DNA of 64,000 nt from Curtobacterium sp. MCJR17_055 (GTDB taxonomy: Bacteria; Actinomycetota; Actinomycetes; Actinomycetales; Microbacteriaceae): contig NZ_QKLF01000006.1 of NCBI RefSeq assembly GCF_003224335.1, positions 1-64,000 of the forward strand. Direction: 5' to 3'. Position numbers and translations under genes: made by a program. The notes below the pieces were generated by a model. That model was not told the DNA's origin. It did no database searches and saw only the letters and a list, made by a program, of their open reading frames with translations. Positions 27,571 through 37,678 of the stretch are shown here, in pieces. Numbering within the stretch: position 1 is the first letter of the stretch; each line of letters begins with the position of its first letter.

Positions 27571-28134
27571 TCAGCGCCCTGCTGCGTCATCGAGCGCCTG
27601 CACCATGGCCGTGCCGTCGGCGACGTCGAAGAACGCCATCGGACGGGGGCCGAACAAGCCGTCCATCCCGGTGTTCGCGTACACGTGCTGCACGCCGCCA
27701 CCGGAGAACAGGCCGCCGCCCGATCCGCCCCATTCGACGGAGCAGTGGGTACGACCGCGCGTCCAGGTGATGCTCCGGTCCATCCGTCGGACATCGGTCT
27801 CGCGACTGCTCCGGCCGTTCGTGATGAAGGCCCGCCTGTCCGTCACGGCGAAGGCCTCCGTGCGCTTCCGGTGGCGCTTCACGAAGAACCGGCCCACGAT
27901 CAGATGCAGCCCGATGAGGACGAAGACGCTGCCGAACAGGGCGAAGAACCACGGCGCTCCACTGATCAGGACGCCGACCTCCCAGGAGATCGCGAAGCCA
28001 CCCCACAGGAGGCTGAACGGCACGAGGAAGGCGTCGCGCCCGCCGAACAGGCGGGCAGGGTCGCTCTGCCCCACCCACAGCAGGCGCTCGCCGGGGTGGA
28101 GCTCGTCGGAAGCAAGGGCACGAGGATCGATCAC
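27571..28134 (-). CDS. Membrane protein with PH-like domain
   Basis: 187 residues from a GTG at 28134; TACCGT ends 6 nt upstream on the minus strand, so the mRNA is probably leaderless. N-terminal LHPGERLLWVGQSDPARLF, two membrane segments (FSLLWGGFAISWEVGVLI and FALFGSVFVLIGLHLIVG), then a bacterial PH-like beta domain (FAVTDRRAFITN). A Gly-rich loop (WGGSGGGLFSGGG) is notable. Function unknown. The 225 nt between it and rnhA hold no gene. Confidence 0.8.
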   Translation of the reverse strand: MIDPRALASDELHPGERLLWVGQSDPARLFGGRDAFLVPFSLLWGGFAISWEVGVLISGAPWFFALFGSVFVLIGLHLIVGRFFVKRHRKRTEAFAVTDRRAFITNGRSSRETDVRRMDRSITWTRGRTHCSVEWGGSGGGLFSGGGVQHVYANTGMDGLFGPRPMAFFDVADGTAMVQALDDAAGR

Positions 28135-28245
28135 CCTTCGACGGTACCGACGCGGGCACGGCGCCGTTGTGCCCCGATCGGGCCGACGCCCTGGGAGTCG
28201 GCCACCCTCCGCCGCCTACCGTTCGGGGAAACGGGAGGAACCACC

Positions 28246-28575
28246 ATGAGCAACGACATCGCAGGCCCCGAGCACTCCGACGACCGGGACCGCTCGGACG
28301 CCCTGACCTCGGCCGCGCACAGCGACGACGTCGACGGTGTCAGCGGCAGCGAGCAGCGGGCCGCCGACACCTCGTACAGCCCCTCGAGTGAGCGGGAGAT
28401 GGACGCGTCCCAGACCGAGCAGCGTGACGACGACGACCTGCGCGAGGACGGCATCGACCCCTCGCGGGTCGTCGCTGCTCCGGGGACCGGTGGCGCCGAC
28501 GACGCCGGTGACGTCGAGCCGGAGCCGGGCGACCTCAACCTGCCGTGGCAGTCCGAGGAGGACCGCCAGGGCTGA
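28246..28575 (+). CDS. Acidic hypothetical protein
   Basis: 109 residues from an ATG behind GGGAGGA. Strongly acidic and Ser/Asp-rich, without hydrophobic segments; probably largely disordered. Ends with the motif LNLPWQSEEDRQG. Resembles small stress or uncharacterised proteins of related actinobacteria; no function can be assigned. Confidence 0.7.
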   Translation: MSNDIAGPEHSDDRDRSDALTSAAHSDDVDGVSGSEQRAADTSYSPSSEREMDASQTEQRDDDDLREDGIDPSRVVAAPGTGGADDAGDVEPEPGDLNLPWQSEEDRQG

Positions 28576-28630
28576 CCATCGGCCGGTCCGTCAGGATGTG
28601 AGCCGGCCCGTCAGGACCCGGGTCCGTCCC

Positions 28631-29449
28631 TCAGGACACCGAGTCCGGGTGGGAGCCCGTCCGCTGCCCGGACTCGAGGCCGGCGATCGCGGCGAGTTCG
28701 TCGTCGCCCAGCACGAACCCGTCGACGTCGAGGTTCGACCGGATGCGCGCCGGCGTGACCGACTTCGGCAGGACGACGACGCCCTGCTGCACGTTCCACC
28801 GCACGAGCACCTGGGCGACGCTCACCCCGTGCGCGGCGGCGATCCCGGTGAGGACCGGGTCCTCGATGAGGCGTCCACGGCCGAGAGGCGACCACGCCCC
28901 GGTGACGATGCCGTGCTGCGCGTGGAAGGCGATGAGCTCGCGCTGTGGCAACCACGGGTGCCGCTCGACCTGGTTGAGTGCCGGCACCTCGCCGGTCTCG
29001 GCGATGACCCGCTCGAGGTGGGGGACCTGGAAGTTCGACACCCCCACGCTCCGCGCCCGGCCGGACTCGCGCAGTTCGACGAGTGTGCGCCAGGTCTCGA
29101 CGTAGCGGTCGTTCGCCGCGGCGGGCCAGTGGATGAGGTACAGGTCGACGGCGTCGAGTCCCAGTCGGTCGAGGCTGGCGTCGAAGGCGCGCAGGGTCGC
29201 GTCGCGCCCCTGGTGGTCGTTCCAGACCTTGGTGGTCACGAACACGTCGTCGCGGTCGAGCCGGGAGGCCCCGATCGCCTTCCCGACGCCGCGCTCGTTC
29301 CCGTACATCTCGGCGGTGTCGACGTGGCGGTACCCGGCGTCGAGCGCCAGGCCGACGGCCGTCTCGGCCTCCGCGTCGTCGACCTTGTAGACGCCGAAGC
29401 CGACGGCGGGGATGCTCCGGCCGTCGCGGAGGGGGATCGTGGTGACCAT
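28631..29449 (-). CDS. Aldo/keto reductase
   Basis: 272 residues from the ATG at 29449, with CAGGAT 6 nt upstream. NADPH-dependent carbonyl reductase fold: GFGVYKVDDAEAE, LDAGYRHVDTAEMYGNE (catalytic D and Y), TKVWNDHQG (K), LYLIHWP (H), and the cofactor motif VVLPKSVTPARIRSN. Closest to the 2,5-diketo-gluconate reductase branch; substrate uncertain. Confidence 0.93.
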   Translation of the reverse strand: MVTTIPLRDGRSIPAVGFGVYKVDDAEAETAVGLALDAGYRHVDTAEMYGNERGVGKAIGASRLDRDDVFVTTKVWNDHQGRDATLRAFDASLDRLGLDAVDLYLIHWPAAANDRYVETWRTLVELRESGRARSVGVSNFQVPHLERVIAETGEVPALNQVERHPWLPQRELIAFHAQHGIVTGAWSPLGRGRLIEDPVLTGIAAAHGVSVAQVLVRWNVQQGVVVLPKSVTPARIRSNLDVDGFVLGDDELAAIAGLESGQRTGSHPDSVS

Positions 29450-29523
29450 GCCCCCATCCTGCCGCCCCGGGCCTCCCGGGCCGGCATCTCGAGCGGCGCT
29501 GTGCAGAGGCACCGCCACCGAGG

Positions 29524-30729
29524 TCAGCTGGGGATCGTGACCGGCTCGGTGTCCGGGATGGGGCTGACGTCGCGACCGCGGAGGTCGGGCAGCCAGCTCC
29601 GCATCGCCAGCGGCAGCACGACGCCGGCCGCGGCCATCACCGCACCGACCATGAGCCCGCCGCTCGGGCCGTTGCTGTCGATGAGGAAGCCCGCGACCGC
29701 GGACCCACCGGCGGCACCGATGAGCTGACCGGTGCCCATCCAGCCGTACGCCTCGGCCGTGTCCGAGAACTTGACCGTCGCCGACACCGACCCGAACATG
29801 ACCGCGAGGGCCGGCGCGATGCCGGCGCCGGCGATGACGAGGGCGATGCAGAGCCACCAGAACGTCGGGTTGCCCACGGCGAGGACCAGGCCGACGAAGA
29901 CGATCGTCATCCGCAGCCAGAGCGTGTTCTTCGAGATCGGGCGGTGGCCGAGCGCGAGGCCGCCGATGAGCGACCCGATGGCGAAGACCGCGAGGACGAT
30001 GCCGGCGTTCGGGCTGCCCTCGCCGAAGACGCTCGTGACGCTGGCCTCGACCGCGGCGCACGCCCCGATCAGGAGCAGACCGGTCAGGGTCGCCACGACG
30101 ACCGACGGACGCTTCATGACGACACCGAAGGCGCGCTTCGAGCGGGGGATCCGGACGCGGCCGAGCTCGGGGGAGGCGATGAACCACGCGCCGCCGACGA
30201 GCAGGAACGCCATCGCGACGACGATCGCCTCGACCGTGCCGATCTGCGTCGCGACGAACGTCGTGATGACCGGGCCGGCGACCCAGATGAGCTCCTGCGC
30301 GCTGGCGTCGAGGGAGAAGAGCGGCGTGAGCTGCTTCGACGTCACCATCTTCGGGTAGATGGTGCGCACCGCGGGCTGCACGGGCGGGACGGCCAGGCCG
30401 CCGACGAACCCGATGACCACGTAGGCCCAGAGCGGCATCACGAAGAAGGCGATGACGCCCATGGTGACGAACGCCACGATGCTCGTGAGGACCAGGACGG
30501 GGCGCATGCCCCAGCTGCCCATCCACCGGCTCGTCAGCGGCCCGGCGAGGGCCTGTCCGACGCTGGTGGTCGCGAGCACGAGTCCGGCGGCTCCGTAGGA
30601 GTGGAAGATGTGCTCGACGTGCAGCAGGTAGGCCAGCGACAGCATGCCGAACGGGAAGCGAGCGGTCAGCTGCGCGGCGATGACCCGGCCGACACCGGGC
30701 GTCTTCAACAGGGACCCGTACGCGCTCAC
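29524..30729 (-). CDS. MFS transporter
   Basis: 401 residues from the GTG at 30729; TACACT ends 6 nt upstream on the minus strand. Twelve hydrophobic segments with PLTSRWMGSWGMRPVLVLTS between helices 2 and 3 and a YLLHVEHIF start region. Belongs to the uncharacterised actinobacterial branch often annotated as putative efflux. Substrate unknown. Confidence 0.88.
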   Translation of the reverse strand: MSAYGSLLKTPGVGRVIAAQLTARFPFGMLSLAYLLHVEHIFHSYGAAGLVLATTSVGQALAGPLTSRWMGSWGMRPVLVLTSIVAFVTMGVIAFFVMPLWAYVVIGFVGGLAVPPVQPAVRTIYPKMVTSKQLTPLFSLDASAQELIWVAGPVITTFVATQIGTVEAIVVAMAFLLVGGAWFIASPELGRVRIPRSKRAFGVVMKRPSVVVATLTGLLLIGACAAVEASVTSVFGEGSPNAGIVLAVFAIGSLIGGLALGHRPISKNTLWLRMTIVFVGLVLAVGNPTFWWLCIALVIAGAGIAPALAVMFGSVSATVKFSDTAEAYGWMGTGQLIGAAGGSAVAGFLIDSNGPSGGLMVGAVMAAAGVVLPLAMRSWLPDLRGRDVSPIPDTEPVTIPS

Positions 30730-30996
30730 GTGACGAGTGTACGGACCGGACGGACCGCCCCGCAGGGGCTGTGGAGGACCGTGTCCCCTGTCCGGGGGAA
30801 GGACGATCGGTGGCTGTCCGCGCAGCGTTCTCAGACACGCCGAGCGGCAGGTGCGTCCGACGGTTTCCACACCCGTGGAGAGGGCCCCTCAACGGGGTGT
30901 GGGAAGTGTCGGTGGCGGGTGCGAGAGTGGCGGAAAACCGGGCCTCGCGGGAATCCACAGTCTGTGGAGGGCGTTGTGGAGAACTACAGGGGTGTA

Positions 30997-31012
30997 ACAC
31001 TTCCTCTAGTGG
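30997..31012. promoter_or_regulatory. NrdR box 1
   Basis: ACACTTCCTCTAGTGG matches the NrdR consensus ACACWATATATWGTGT at 11 of 16 positions. It starts 32 bp upstream of box 2, three helical turns, the typical spacing for tandem NrdR boxes. Confidence 0.75.
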
Positions 31013-31028
31013 TCCAACCGGCCATCGG

Positions 31029-31044
31029 GCACTACATGTAGTAG
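31029..31044. promoter_or_regulatory. NrdR box 2
   Basis: GCACTACATGTAGTAG contains the perfect palindrome ACTACATGTAGT and matches the NrdR consensus at 11 of 16. A -10 box TAGCGT (31042-31047) overlaps its right end, so NrdR-ATP/dATP binding would block polymerase at nrdHIEF. Confidence 0.85.
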
Positions 31045-31106
31045 CGTCGTCCACAACACAGCACCAGAACGTCGGGCCCCCACCGGGCCCAGAACCAGGG
31101 GAGATC

Positions 31107-31340
31107 ATGGCCGTCACCGTGTACACCAAGCCGTCCTGCGTCCAGTGCACTGCGACGTACCGCGCCCTCGACAACAAGGGCATCCAGTACGAGGTGCACG
31201 ACGTCTCCACGGACGAAGCCGCACTCGAGCACGTCAAGAGCCTCGGCTACATGCAGGCCCCCGTCGTCGTGACCGACGACGACCACTGGTCGGGCTTCCG
31301 CCCCGACAAGATCGCCACCCTCAGCGCCGAACTGGCCTGA
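31107..31340 (+). CDS. nrdH: Glutaredoxin-like NrdH redoxin
   Basis: 77 residues. Redox centre CVQC at residues 11-14, and the C-terminal [12 protein letters not shown] motif marks NrdH and not glutaredoxin. Supplies electrons to the class Ib ribonucleotide reductase, itself reduced by thioredoxin reductase. First gene of nrdHIEF behind the NrdR boxes. Confidence 0.96.
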   Translation: MAVTVYTKPSCVQCTATYRALDNKGIQYEVHDVSTDEAALEHVKSLGYMQAPVVVTDDDHWSGFRPDKIATLSAELA

Positions 31341-31345
31341 CGCCG

Positions 31346-31406
31346 CGCGGGCCGTCCGGCCCGCGTCGCCCGGTGGCGGGCAGACAGCCTGGAGGCTCGT
31401 CCCGCC
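31346..31406 (+). other. Two hairpins in the nrdH-nrdI gap
   Basis: CGCGGGCC/GGCCCGCG (31346-31353, 31358-31365) and a nested GGCGGG...AGCCT GG AGGCT...CCCGCC hairpin (31375-31406). Within an operon these may stabilise or partly terminate the nrdH message. Confidence 0.55.
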
Positions 31407-31456
31407 CCCGCCACACCCCTCCGGTCCGCAGTCCGCACCTCGCCAGGGAGCGCACC

Positions 31457-31873
31457 ATGAGCCGCCTCGTCTACTTCTCGAGTGTCTCGGGCAACACCGC
31501 TCGGTTCGTGGAGAAGCTCGGCCAGGACGCCGACCGGATCCCGCTCCTCCCGAGCGAGCCGTTCCTCCACGCGGACGGCCCGTACGTGCTCGTCCTGCCC
31601 ACCTACGGCGGCGGCAACGGCCACGGAGCGGTCCCCAAGCAGGTCATCAAGTTCCTCAACGACGAACACAACCGGGCACTGATCCGGGGCGTGATCGCCG
31701 CCGGCAACACGAACTTCGGCGAGGCCTACGGTCTCGCGGGCGACGTGATCGCACAGAAGTGCCACGTGCCCGTTCTCTACAGATTCGAACTCTTCGGGAC
31801 CCCTGACGACGTGTCGGCGGTCAACTCAGGATTGGAAGCATTTTGGACGCAGCAGTTGCAGACGTCGATCTGA
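31457..31873 (+). CDS. nrdI: Flavodoxin-like NrdI
   Basis: 138 residues. FMN-binding signatures [23 protein letters not shown] and [15 protein letters not shown]. Supplies the oxidant for assembly of the dimanganese-tyrosyl cofactor of NrdF. Overlaps the nrdE start by 31 nt. Confidence 0.96.
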   Translation: MSRLVYFSSVSGNTARFVEKLGQDADRIPLLPSEPFLHADGPYVLVLPTYGGGNGHGAVPKQVIKFLNDEHNRALIRGVIAAGNTNFGEAYGLAGDVIAQKCHVPVLYRFELFGTPDDVSAVNSGLEAFWTQQLQTSI

Positions 31874-33996
31874 CGTCGCCGCAGACGGGGATGGACTACC
31901 ACTCCCTCAACGCGATGCTCAACCTCTACGACGCGGACGGGAACATCCAGTTCGACAAGGATCGTGAGGCGGCCAAGCAGTTCTTCCTGCAGCACGTCAA
32001 CCAGAACACCGTCTTCTTCCACAACCTGAAGGAGCGGCTGGACTACCTGGTCGAGAACGAGTACTACGAGCAGGCGACGATCGACCAGTACTCGCTCGAG
32101 TTCATCCAGAAGCTCAACGACCTGGCGTACTCGAAGAAGTTCCGGTTCCAGACGTTCCTCGGCGCGTTCAAGTACTACACGAGCTACACGCTCAAGACGT
32201 TCGACGGCAAGCGCTACCTCGAGCGCTTTGAGGACCGTGTCGTGATGACCGCGCTCGGCCTGGCGCAGGGCAATGAGCAGCTCGCGATCGACCTCGTCGA
32301 GGAGATCATCGCCGGCCGCTTCCAGCCCGCCACCCCGACGTTCCTCAACACCGCGAAGGCCCAGCGCGGCGAGCTCGTCTCCTGCTTCCTCCTCCGCATC
32401 GAGGACAACATGGAGTCGATCTCGCGCGGCATCAACTCCTCGCTCCAGCTCTCGAAGCGCGGCGGCGGCGTGGCCCTGCTCCTGTCGAACATCCGCGAGG
32501 CCGGCGCCCCGATCAAGCAGATCGAGAACCAGTCCTCGGGCATCATCCCCGTGATGAAGCTGCTGGAAGACTCGTTCTCCTACGCGAACCAGCTCGGCGC
32601 GCGTCAGGGTGCCGGTGCCGTGTACCTGTCGGCGCACCACCCGGACATCATGAAGTTCCTCGACACCAAGCGCGAGAACGCGGACGAGAAGATCCGCATC
32701 AAGACGCTGTCGCTCGGTGTCGTCGTGCCGGACATCACGTTCGAGCTCGCGAAGAACAACGAGGACATGTACCTGTTCTCGCCGTACGACGTCGAGAAGG
32801 TCTACGGCGTTCCGTTCGGTGACGTCCCGATCTCCGAGAACTACCGCGCGATGGTCGACGACTCGCGCATCAAGAAGACGAAGATCAAGGCGCGTGACTT
32901 CTTCACGACCATCGCCGAGATCCAGTTCGAGTCGGGCTACCCGTACATCGTGTTCGAGGACACGGTGAACAAGGCCAACCCGATCAAGGGTCGGATCAAC
33001 ATGTCCAACCTGTGCTCGGAGATCCTGCAGGTCAACACCCCGACCACCTTCAACGAGGACCTGTCCTACAAGGAGATCGGTAAGGACATCTCCTGCAACC
33101 TCGGGTCGCTGAACATCGCGCTGACGATGGACTCGCCGGACTTCGGCAAGACCATCGAGACCGCGATCCGCGGCCTGACCTCGGTGTCGCAGATGTCGCA
33201 CATCTCGTCGGTCCGCTCGGTCGAGGACGGCAACGACAAGTCGCACGCCATCGGCCTCGGCCAGATGAACCTGCACGGCTACCTCGCTCGTGAGCGCGTG
33301 TACTACGGCTCCGAAGAGGGCATCGACTTCACGAACATCTACTTCTACACGGTGCTGTTCCACGCCCTGCGTGCCTCGAACAACATCGCGATCGAGACCG
33401 GGGAGACCTTCGACGGCTTCCGCGACTCGAAGTACGCGTCGGGTGAGTTCTTCGACAAGTACACCGACCAGGTCTGGACGCCGGCCACTCCGCGCGTCGC
33501 GTCGCTGTTCGACAACGCGAACATCACCATCCCGACGCAGGACGACTGGAAGGCGCTGAAGGCGTCCATCCAGCAGCACGGCATCTACAACCAGAACCTG
33601 CAGGCCGTCCCGCCGACCGGTTCGATCTCGTACATCAACCACTCGACGTCGTCGATTCACCCGATCGCGTCGAAGATCGAGATCCGCAAGGAAGGCAAGC
33701 TCGGCCGCGTCTACTACCCGGCGCCGTTCATGACGAACGACAACCTGGACTACTACCAGGACGCGTACGAGATCGGCCCGGAGAAGATCATCGACACGTA
33801 CGCCGCTGCCACCCAGCACGTCGACCAGGGCCTGTCGCTGACGCTGTTCTTCAAGGACACCGCCACCACGCGCGACATCAACAAGGCGCAGATCTACGCA
33901 TGGCGCAAGGGCATCAAGACGATCTACTACATCCGTCTCCGCCAGCTCGCGCTCGAGGGCACCGAGGTCGAGGGCTGCGTCAGCTGCATGCTGTAG
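31843..33996 (+). CDS. nrdE: Class Ib ribonucleotide reductase, alpha subunit
   Basis: 717 residues from a TTG with GGAAG a few nt upstream. Catalytic and substrate motifs: [20 protein letters not shown] (Cys), NLCSEILQ (Cys), the [18 protein letters not shown] region and C-terminal redox pair VEGCVSCML. Reduces ribonucleoside diphosphates with NrdF. No N-terminal ATP-cone activity site is present, as usual for NrdE. Rare start codon and overlap with nrdI suggest coupled translation. Codon use is unusually biased, fitting high expression. Confidence 0.97.
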   Translation: MDAAVADVDLTSPQTGMDYHSLNAMLNLYDADGNIQFDKDREAAKQFFLQHVNQNTVFFHNLKERLDYLVENEYYEQATIDQYSLEFIQKLNDLAYSKKFRFQTFLGAFKYYTSYTLKTFDGKRYLERFEDRVVMTALGLAQGNEQLAIDLVEEIIAGRFQPATPTFLNTAKAQRGELVSCFLLRIEDNMESISRGINSSLQLSKRGGGVALLLSNIREAGAPIKQIENQSSGIIPVMKLLEDSFSYANQLGARQGAGAVYLSAHHPDIMKFLDTKRENADEKIRIKTLSLGVVVPDITFELAKNNEDMYLFSPYDVEKVYGVPFGDVPISENYRAMVDDSRIKKTKIKARDFFTTIAEIQFESGYPYIVFEDTVNKANPIKGRINMSNLCSEILQVNTPTTFNEDLSYKEIGKDISCNLGSLNIALTMDSPDFGKTIETAIRGLTSVSQMSHISSVRSVEDGNDKSHAIGLGQMNLHGYLARERVYYGSEEGIDFTNIYFYTVLFHALRASNNIAIETGETFDGFRDSKYASGEFFDKYTDQVWTPATPRVASLFDNANITIPTQDDWKALKASIQQHGIYNQNLQAVPPTGSISYINHSTSSIHPIASKIEIRKEGKLGRVYYPAPFMTNDNLDYYQDAYEIGPEKIIDTYAAATQHVDQGLSLTLFFKDTATTRDINKAQIYAWRKGIKTIYYIRLRQLALEGTEVEGCVSCML

Positions 33997-35082
<1,086 letters not shown>

Positions 35083-35097
35083 TCCTGGTCTGTCTCA

Positions 35098-35140
35098 CGG
35101 GAATGCCCCGCTGGCTTCTGCCAGTGGGGCATTCCCGTTT
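35098..35140 (+). terminator. nrdHIEF terminator
   Basis: CGGGAATGCCCCGCTGGC, loop TTCT, GCCAGTGGGGCATTCCCG, then TTT. Stem 18 bp with one G-T pair, 15 nt after the nrdF stop. Confidence 0.9.
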
Positions 35141-35225
35141 CCGGTGCACACCGTCGGTGCGGACACTGTGGAGCATCGCTGCACGGCCGCGTGCTGCCGC
35201 ACCCGTGTTTCATCTCGGTCTCACG

Positions 35226-35339
35226 TCATCGCCGGCGCGTGCGTCGGCCCCGCCGTTTCTCGACGACGAACTCGGCACCGAGGCTGGCGCCGATCACGAC
35301 GACTGGGCTGCCGAGCATGAAGACGGCCGATGATGCCAT
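35226..35339 (-). CDS. Possible small membrane protein
   Basis: 37 residues: a hydrophobic segment (SAVFMLGSPVVVIGASLGAE) and a very basic end (EKRRGRRTRRR), typical topology for a small membrane protein. Open reading continues upstream without a good start (LAALAALLAI, a second hydrophobic stretch), so it may be the remnant of a larger membrane gene. No clear Shine-Dalgarno for the ATG. The rest of 35141-35444 shows no recognisable feature. Confidence 0.3.
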   Translation of the reverse strand: MASSAVFMLGSPVVVIGASLGAEFVVEKRRGRRTRRR

Positions 35340-35444
35340 TGGCCGGCTGGAGGTGATCGCGAGCAGCGCCGCAAGCGCAGCGAGGGGCGGACCGGCGCCG
35401 TGCCTCCAGAGAGACGATGTCGATCGACGACTGCTCGGCTCAGC

Positions 35445-35870
35445 TCACGCCGGTGGCGTCGTACCCGCGCCCTCGGTGTCGTCTGCGCCCGCAGGACCGG
35501 TACCGGCCTGGTCGAGATTCTCGTGCGGATCGCCCATGTCGCCGGTCGCTCTGCCGATGGGGGACAGTCCGTAGTGCTTTCGGACAGCGTTCGCTTCTCC
35601 GGCGGACAAGGTGTTTCCAGCTCCGGGGGAGGGCGCACCCTTCATCGCACTCTTCGCGTACCCAACGTGGAGGTCCGAGCCGTCGAACGTGGCGTCCTCG
35701 ACCGGGACAAGCACGGTGTGACCCCCGAGCAGTCCTGTCGAGACGCTGACGAACGCAGCGCTGCCGTCCTCGTCGGAGGGGAACACCTGCGCGACCTTGC
35801 CGGCCAATACGCCGTCGCGGTCTCTGACGGTCGCGTTCTCGACCTCGTGGATCTTGCTCTTGGTGATCAT
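35445..35870 (-). CDS. PRC-barrel domain protein
   Basis: 141 residues from the ATG at 35870 (an in-frame TTG at 35882 adds four). Residues about 5-80 read as a PRC-barrel: ENATVRDRDGVLAGKVAQVF, GLLGGHTVLVPVEDATF, DLHVGYAKSAMKGAPS. The C-terminus is Gly/Pro/Thr-rich. Such stand-alone PRC-barrel proteins are common in actinobacteria and often called stress-related; actual role unknown. Confidence 0.78.
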   Translation of the reverse strand: MITKSKIHEVENATVRDRDGVLAGKVAQVFPSDEDGSAAFVSVSTGLLGGHTVLVPVEDATFDGSDLHVGYAKSAMKGAPSPGAGNTLSAGEANAVRKHYGLSPIGRATGDMGDPHENLDQAGTGPAGADDTEGAGTTPPA

Positions 35871-35992
35871 TGGCGTAGTCAACGCCCCACGCCTGACCCG
35901 CTTGTGTCAGTGATCGTGAGAAGGGCCCGAGTGCTTCACGACATGACCGTGGAGTCGTTGCTGAAGCGCAGCGGTCTGGAAGGAGCTCTCGC

Positions 35993-36370
35993 ATGAAGCC
36001 CGATCGGCGGAAGGCCGTGATCGTCCTCCGGGCGACAGGAGCGGCGCTGTTCACCGTCGTCGTTCTCACCGGCTGCAGCGCAGGGCTCGGGAAGAGCCCG
36101 GAGCAGGCGGAACAGTCCATCGTCACGTTCGTCGAGGGGTCCGCCGACGTCGTTGGTTACGATTGGGAGGTCCGAGACGGTCCGGGGCTCGGGGTCACGA
36201 CCGAGCGGTACCAGACCGGCGGTGTAGACCCGACCCTCGGAGTCCGGGGTAGGGGTGGTCCGGTGAGTTCTTCCGGCTTCCGAGCAGATCCTCGGGGGTA
36301 CACGATCGACGGCAGCTCGCAGTGCATAGCGGGCGACTTCGACAAGATGAGCCGCGACAACCCGGGATGA
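35993..36370 (+). CDS. Putative lipoprotein, possibly truncated
   Basis: 125 residues from an ATG behind GGAAGGAG. Basic N-terminus, hydrophobic core and lipobox LTGC near residue 27 predict a lipid-anchored exported protein. The mature part starts SPEQAEQSIVTFVEGSADVV, then changes into Gly/Arg-rich sequence, which suggests a frameshifted or decayed 3' part. Not recognised. Lies in the AT-richer segment before the first SDP-type operon. Confidence 0.55.
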   Translation: MKPDRRKAVIVLRATGAALFTVVVLTGCSAGLGKSPEQAEQSIVTFVEGSADVVGYDWEVRDGPGLGVTTERYQTGGVDPTLGVRGRGGPVSSSGFRADPRGYTIDGSSQCIAGDFDKMSRDNPG

Positions 36371-36658
36371 CGAGCACCGCGTCGAGACCTGTAACGACGC
36401 TGCGTGAAGCGGGTGACGCGCACCTGCTGGTGATGCGAGGGCGCGATGACGTCGTGTCCGTTCGCAGCAGCCCTTCCGCACACCCGAGCGAACTCAAGTG
36501 GGTTGCTCCGGGTGGATTGCGCTGCCGACACATCCGTCGAACGGGAGGGTCAACCCGAGGTCTTCCTCGCGTGCCCGGCCCGCGCAAAAGCCATCGCTGC
36601 ACGTTCGCGGTGATGGTGTTGTTCTGCGTGCCTGGATGATGCTGATCGAATCGTCGTG
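36371..36658. other. Gene-poor stretch
   Basis: No open frame with convincing codon usage or start signal. GC is visibly lower than in the housekeeping block. May hold remnants of the preceding lipoprotein gene. Confidence 0.5.
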
Positions 36659-36690
36659 ACGCCCCGCGGGCTTCGGCCCGCTGGGCGTTC
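36659..36690 (-). terminator. Terminator hairpin of the small membrane gene
   Basis: ACGCCCCGCGGGC, loop TTCG, GCCCGCTGGGCGT: a 13-bp stem with one G-T pair and a stable tetraloop, located just past the stop of the minus-strand gene at 36696. Confidence 0.65.
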
Positions 36691-36695
36691 GCTGT

Positions 36696-36992
36696 TCAAT
36701 GATGCGTCTCATCGTGCCCGTTCGGTTGAGCCGCTGACGCTTTGGCGACGGCAGCGGCTGCTCGCTCGATCGAGACTCCGGGATGGTCTTCGCGGTACCT
36801 CCGGACGTCCGTGGGATCGACCTCTGTGCCGACGGGAAACTCGATCGGCTCGCCGGAGCTCCAGCGCGTCGTCGCCATCCAGAGTGTGGCTGCTCCGATC
36901 CAGCCGGTCAGGAGCGGGCTCAGGTACAGGCACCCGTAGGCCGTGGCTGCAGCGCCGATGACGACGGCAGGGATACGGATCCACCTCTTCAT
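36696..36992 (-). CDS. Small membrane protein, unknown
   Basis: 98 residues from the ATG at 36992. Two close hydrophobic segments (IRIPAVVIGAAATAYGCLYL and LLTGWIGAATLWMA), then a soluble tail with EFPVGTEVDPTDVRRYREDH, ending in HDETHH. Not recognised. It is divergent from the first SDP toxin gene and shares its 92-nt promoter region, so a link to that operon (regulation or immunity) is possible but unsupported. Confidence 0.65.
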   Translation of the reverse strand: MKRWIRIPAVVIGAAATAYGCLYLSPLLTGWIGAATLWMATTRWSSGEPIEFPVGTEVDPTDVRRYREDHPGVSIERAAAAVAKASAAQPNGHDETHH

Positions 36993-37017
36993 GGAGAGTA
37001 GCTTGCACCGGCCACCC

Positions 37018-37084
37018 TTGACATGCAATATCCGACCGGTGAAAGATCAGTTGGCGCAACAAGCGTCGCGATTGAGGAGGATCC
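37018..37084 (+). promoter_or_regulatory. Promoter/RBS region of SDP-type operon 1
   Basis: A perfect -35 TTGACA at 37018-37023 is present, but no good -10 is found 16-19 bp downstream (best AAAGAT, 37042-37047). The region ends with a strong Shine-Dalgarno GAGGAGG at 37074-37080. Confidence 0.45.
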
Positions 37085-37678
37085 ATGTTGACGATGAAGA
37101 CGGCCGCGCTCCTCACTGGCGGGGCGCTGATCATGACGAGCGGGGTGATCACGTCAGCGGGTGCGGCGTCAGCCGAGCAGATCACGGCCGCGGGTGCGAC
37201 CGTGGCGCTCCCGGCCAGGTACAAGTACTCCGATAATCAAGTGCTGACCGCCGTGTTGTTCGGGGCCGGTCCTGTTGCCTCGGCGCTCGGCGTTCACATT
37301 GGCGACGAGACGCCGCTGCCGGACAACTTCGACGAGCTTGCCACGGAGGTGGTTCGTGTATTCCGATCCGACCGCGCTGAGGTGACCGACACCGCGCTTG
37401 CTGCGTTCCGGTCCGGGGATCCGGTCCGCGTCCACGAGGCCGTCAAGACCCTCCAGCGCACGTTCCAGGAGACGTACGTCAAGGGAACGCCGCGCGTCGA
37501 GAACGGCGCGCTATGCGCGACGGTGAATCTCGTGCTGGCCGGTAACCTCGCCGTCGCGATCAACGTTGGTGTCGCGGTGACGGTCGCCTTCGTGACGTGG
37601 GTGGTCACTCGTCAGGTCGAAAACGATGCTGATGCGCAGTTGATCTCGGCGCGTCTTGCGGATCTCGGTCGCGAATGA
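37085..37678 (+). CDS. sdpC: SdpC-like antimicrobial toxin precursor
   Basis: 197 residues. Signal peptide about 1-30 (cleavage after AASA), then YKYSDNQVLTAVLFGAGPVA, the SdpC-type motif with a hydrophobic VLxxxLFxxG core; a helical charged middle; then Cys144 leads into a hydrophobic segment (141-175, LVLAGNLAVAINVGVAVTVA) and a charged tail. In Bacillus subtilis SdpC the secreted toxin SDP is cut from the corresponding hydrophobic part; this protein has one Cys, not the pair that forms the SDP disulfide. The ATGA overlap with the SdpA-like gene and its SdpB and SdpI neighbours support the call. Confidence 0.85.
   Translation: MLTMKTAALLTGGALIMTSGVITSAGAASAEQITAAGATVALPARYKYSDNQVLTAVLFGAGPVASALGVHIGDETPLPDNFDELATEVVRVFRSDRAEVTDTALAAFRSGDPVRVHEAVKTLQRTFQETYVKGTPRVENGALCATVNLVLAGNLAVAINVGVAVTVAFVTWVVTRQVENDADAQLISARLADLGRE

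Noticed and set aside
35993-36370. Another SDP toxin precursor
   Set aside because: It has a lipobox and not an SdpC-type signal and hydrophobic C-terminus.
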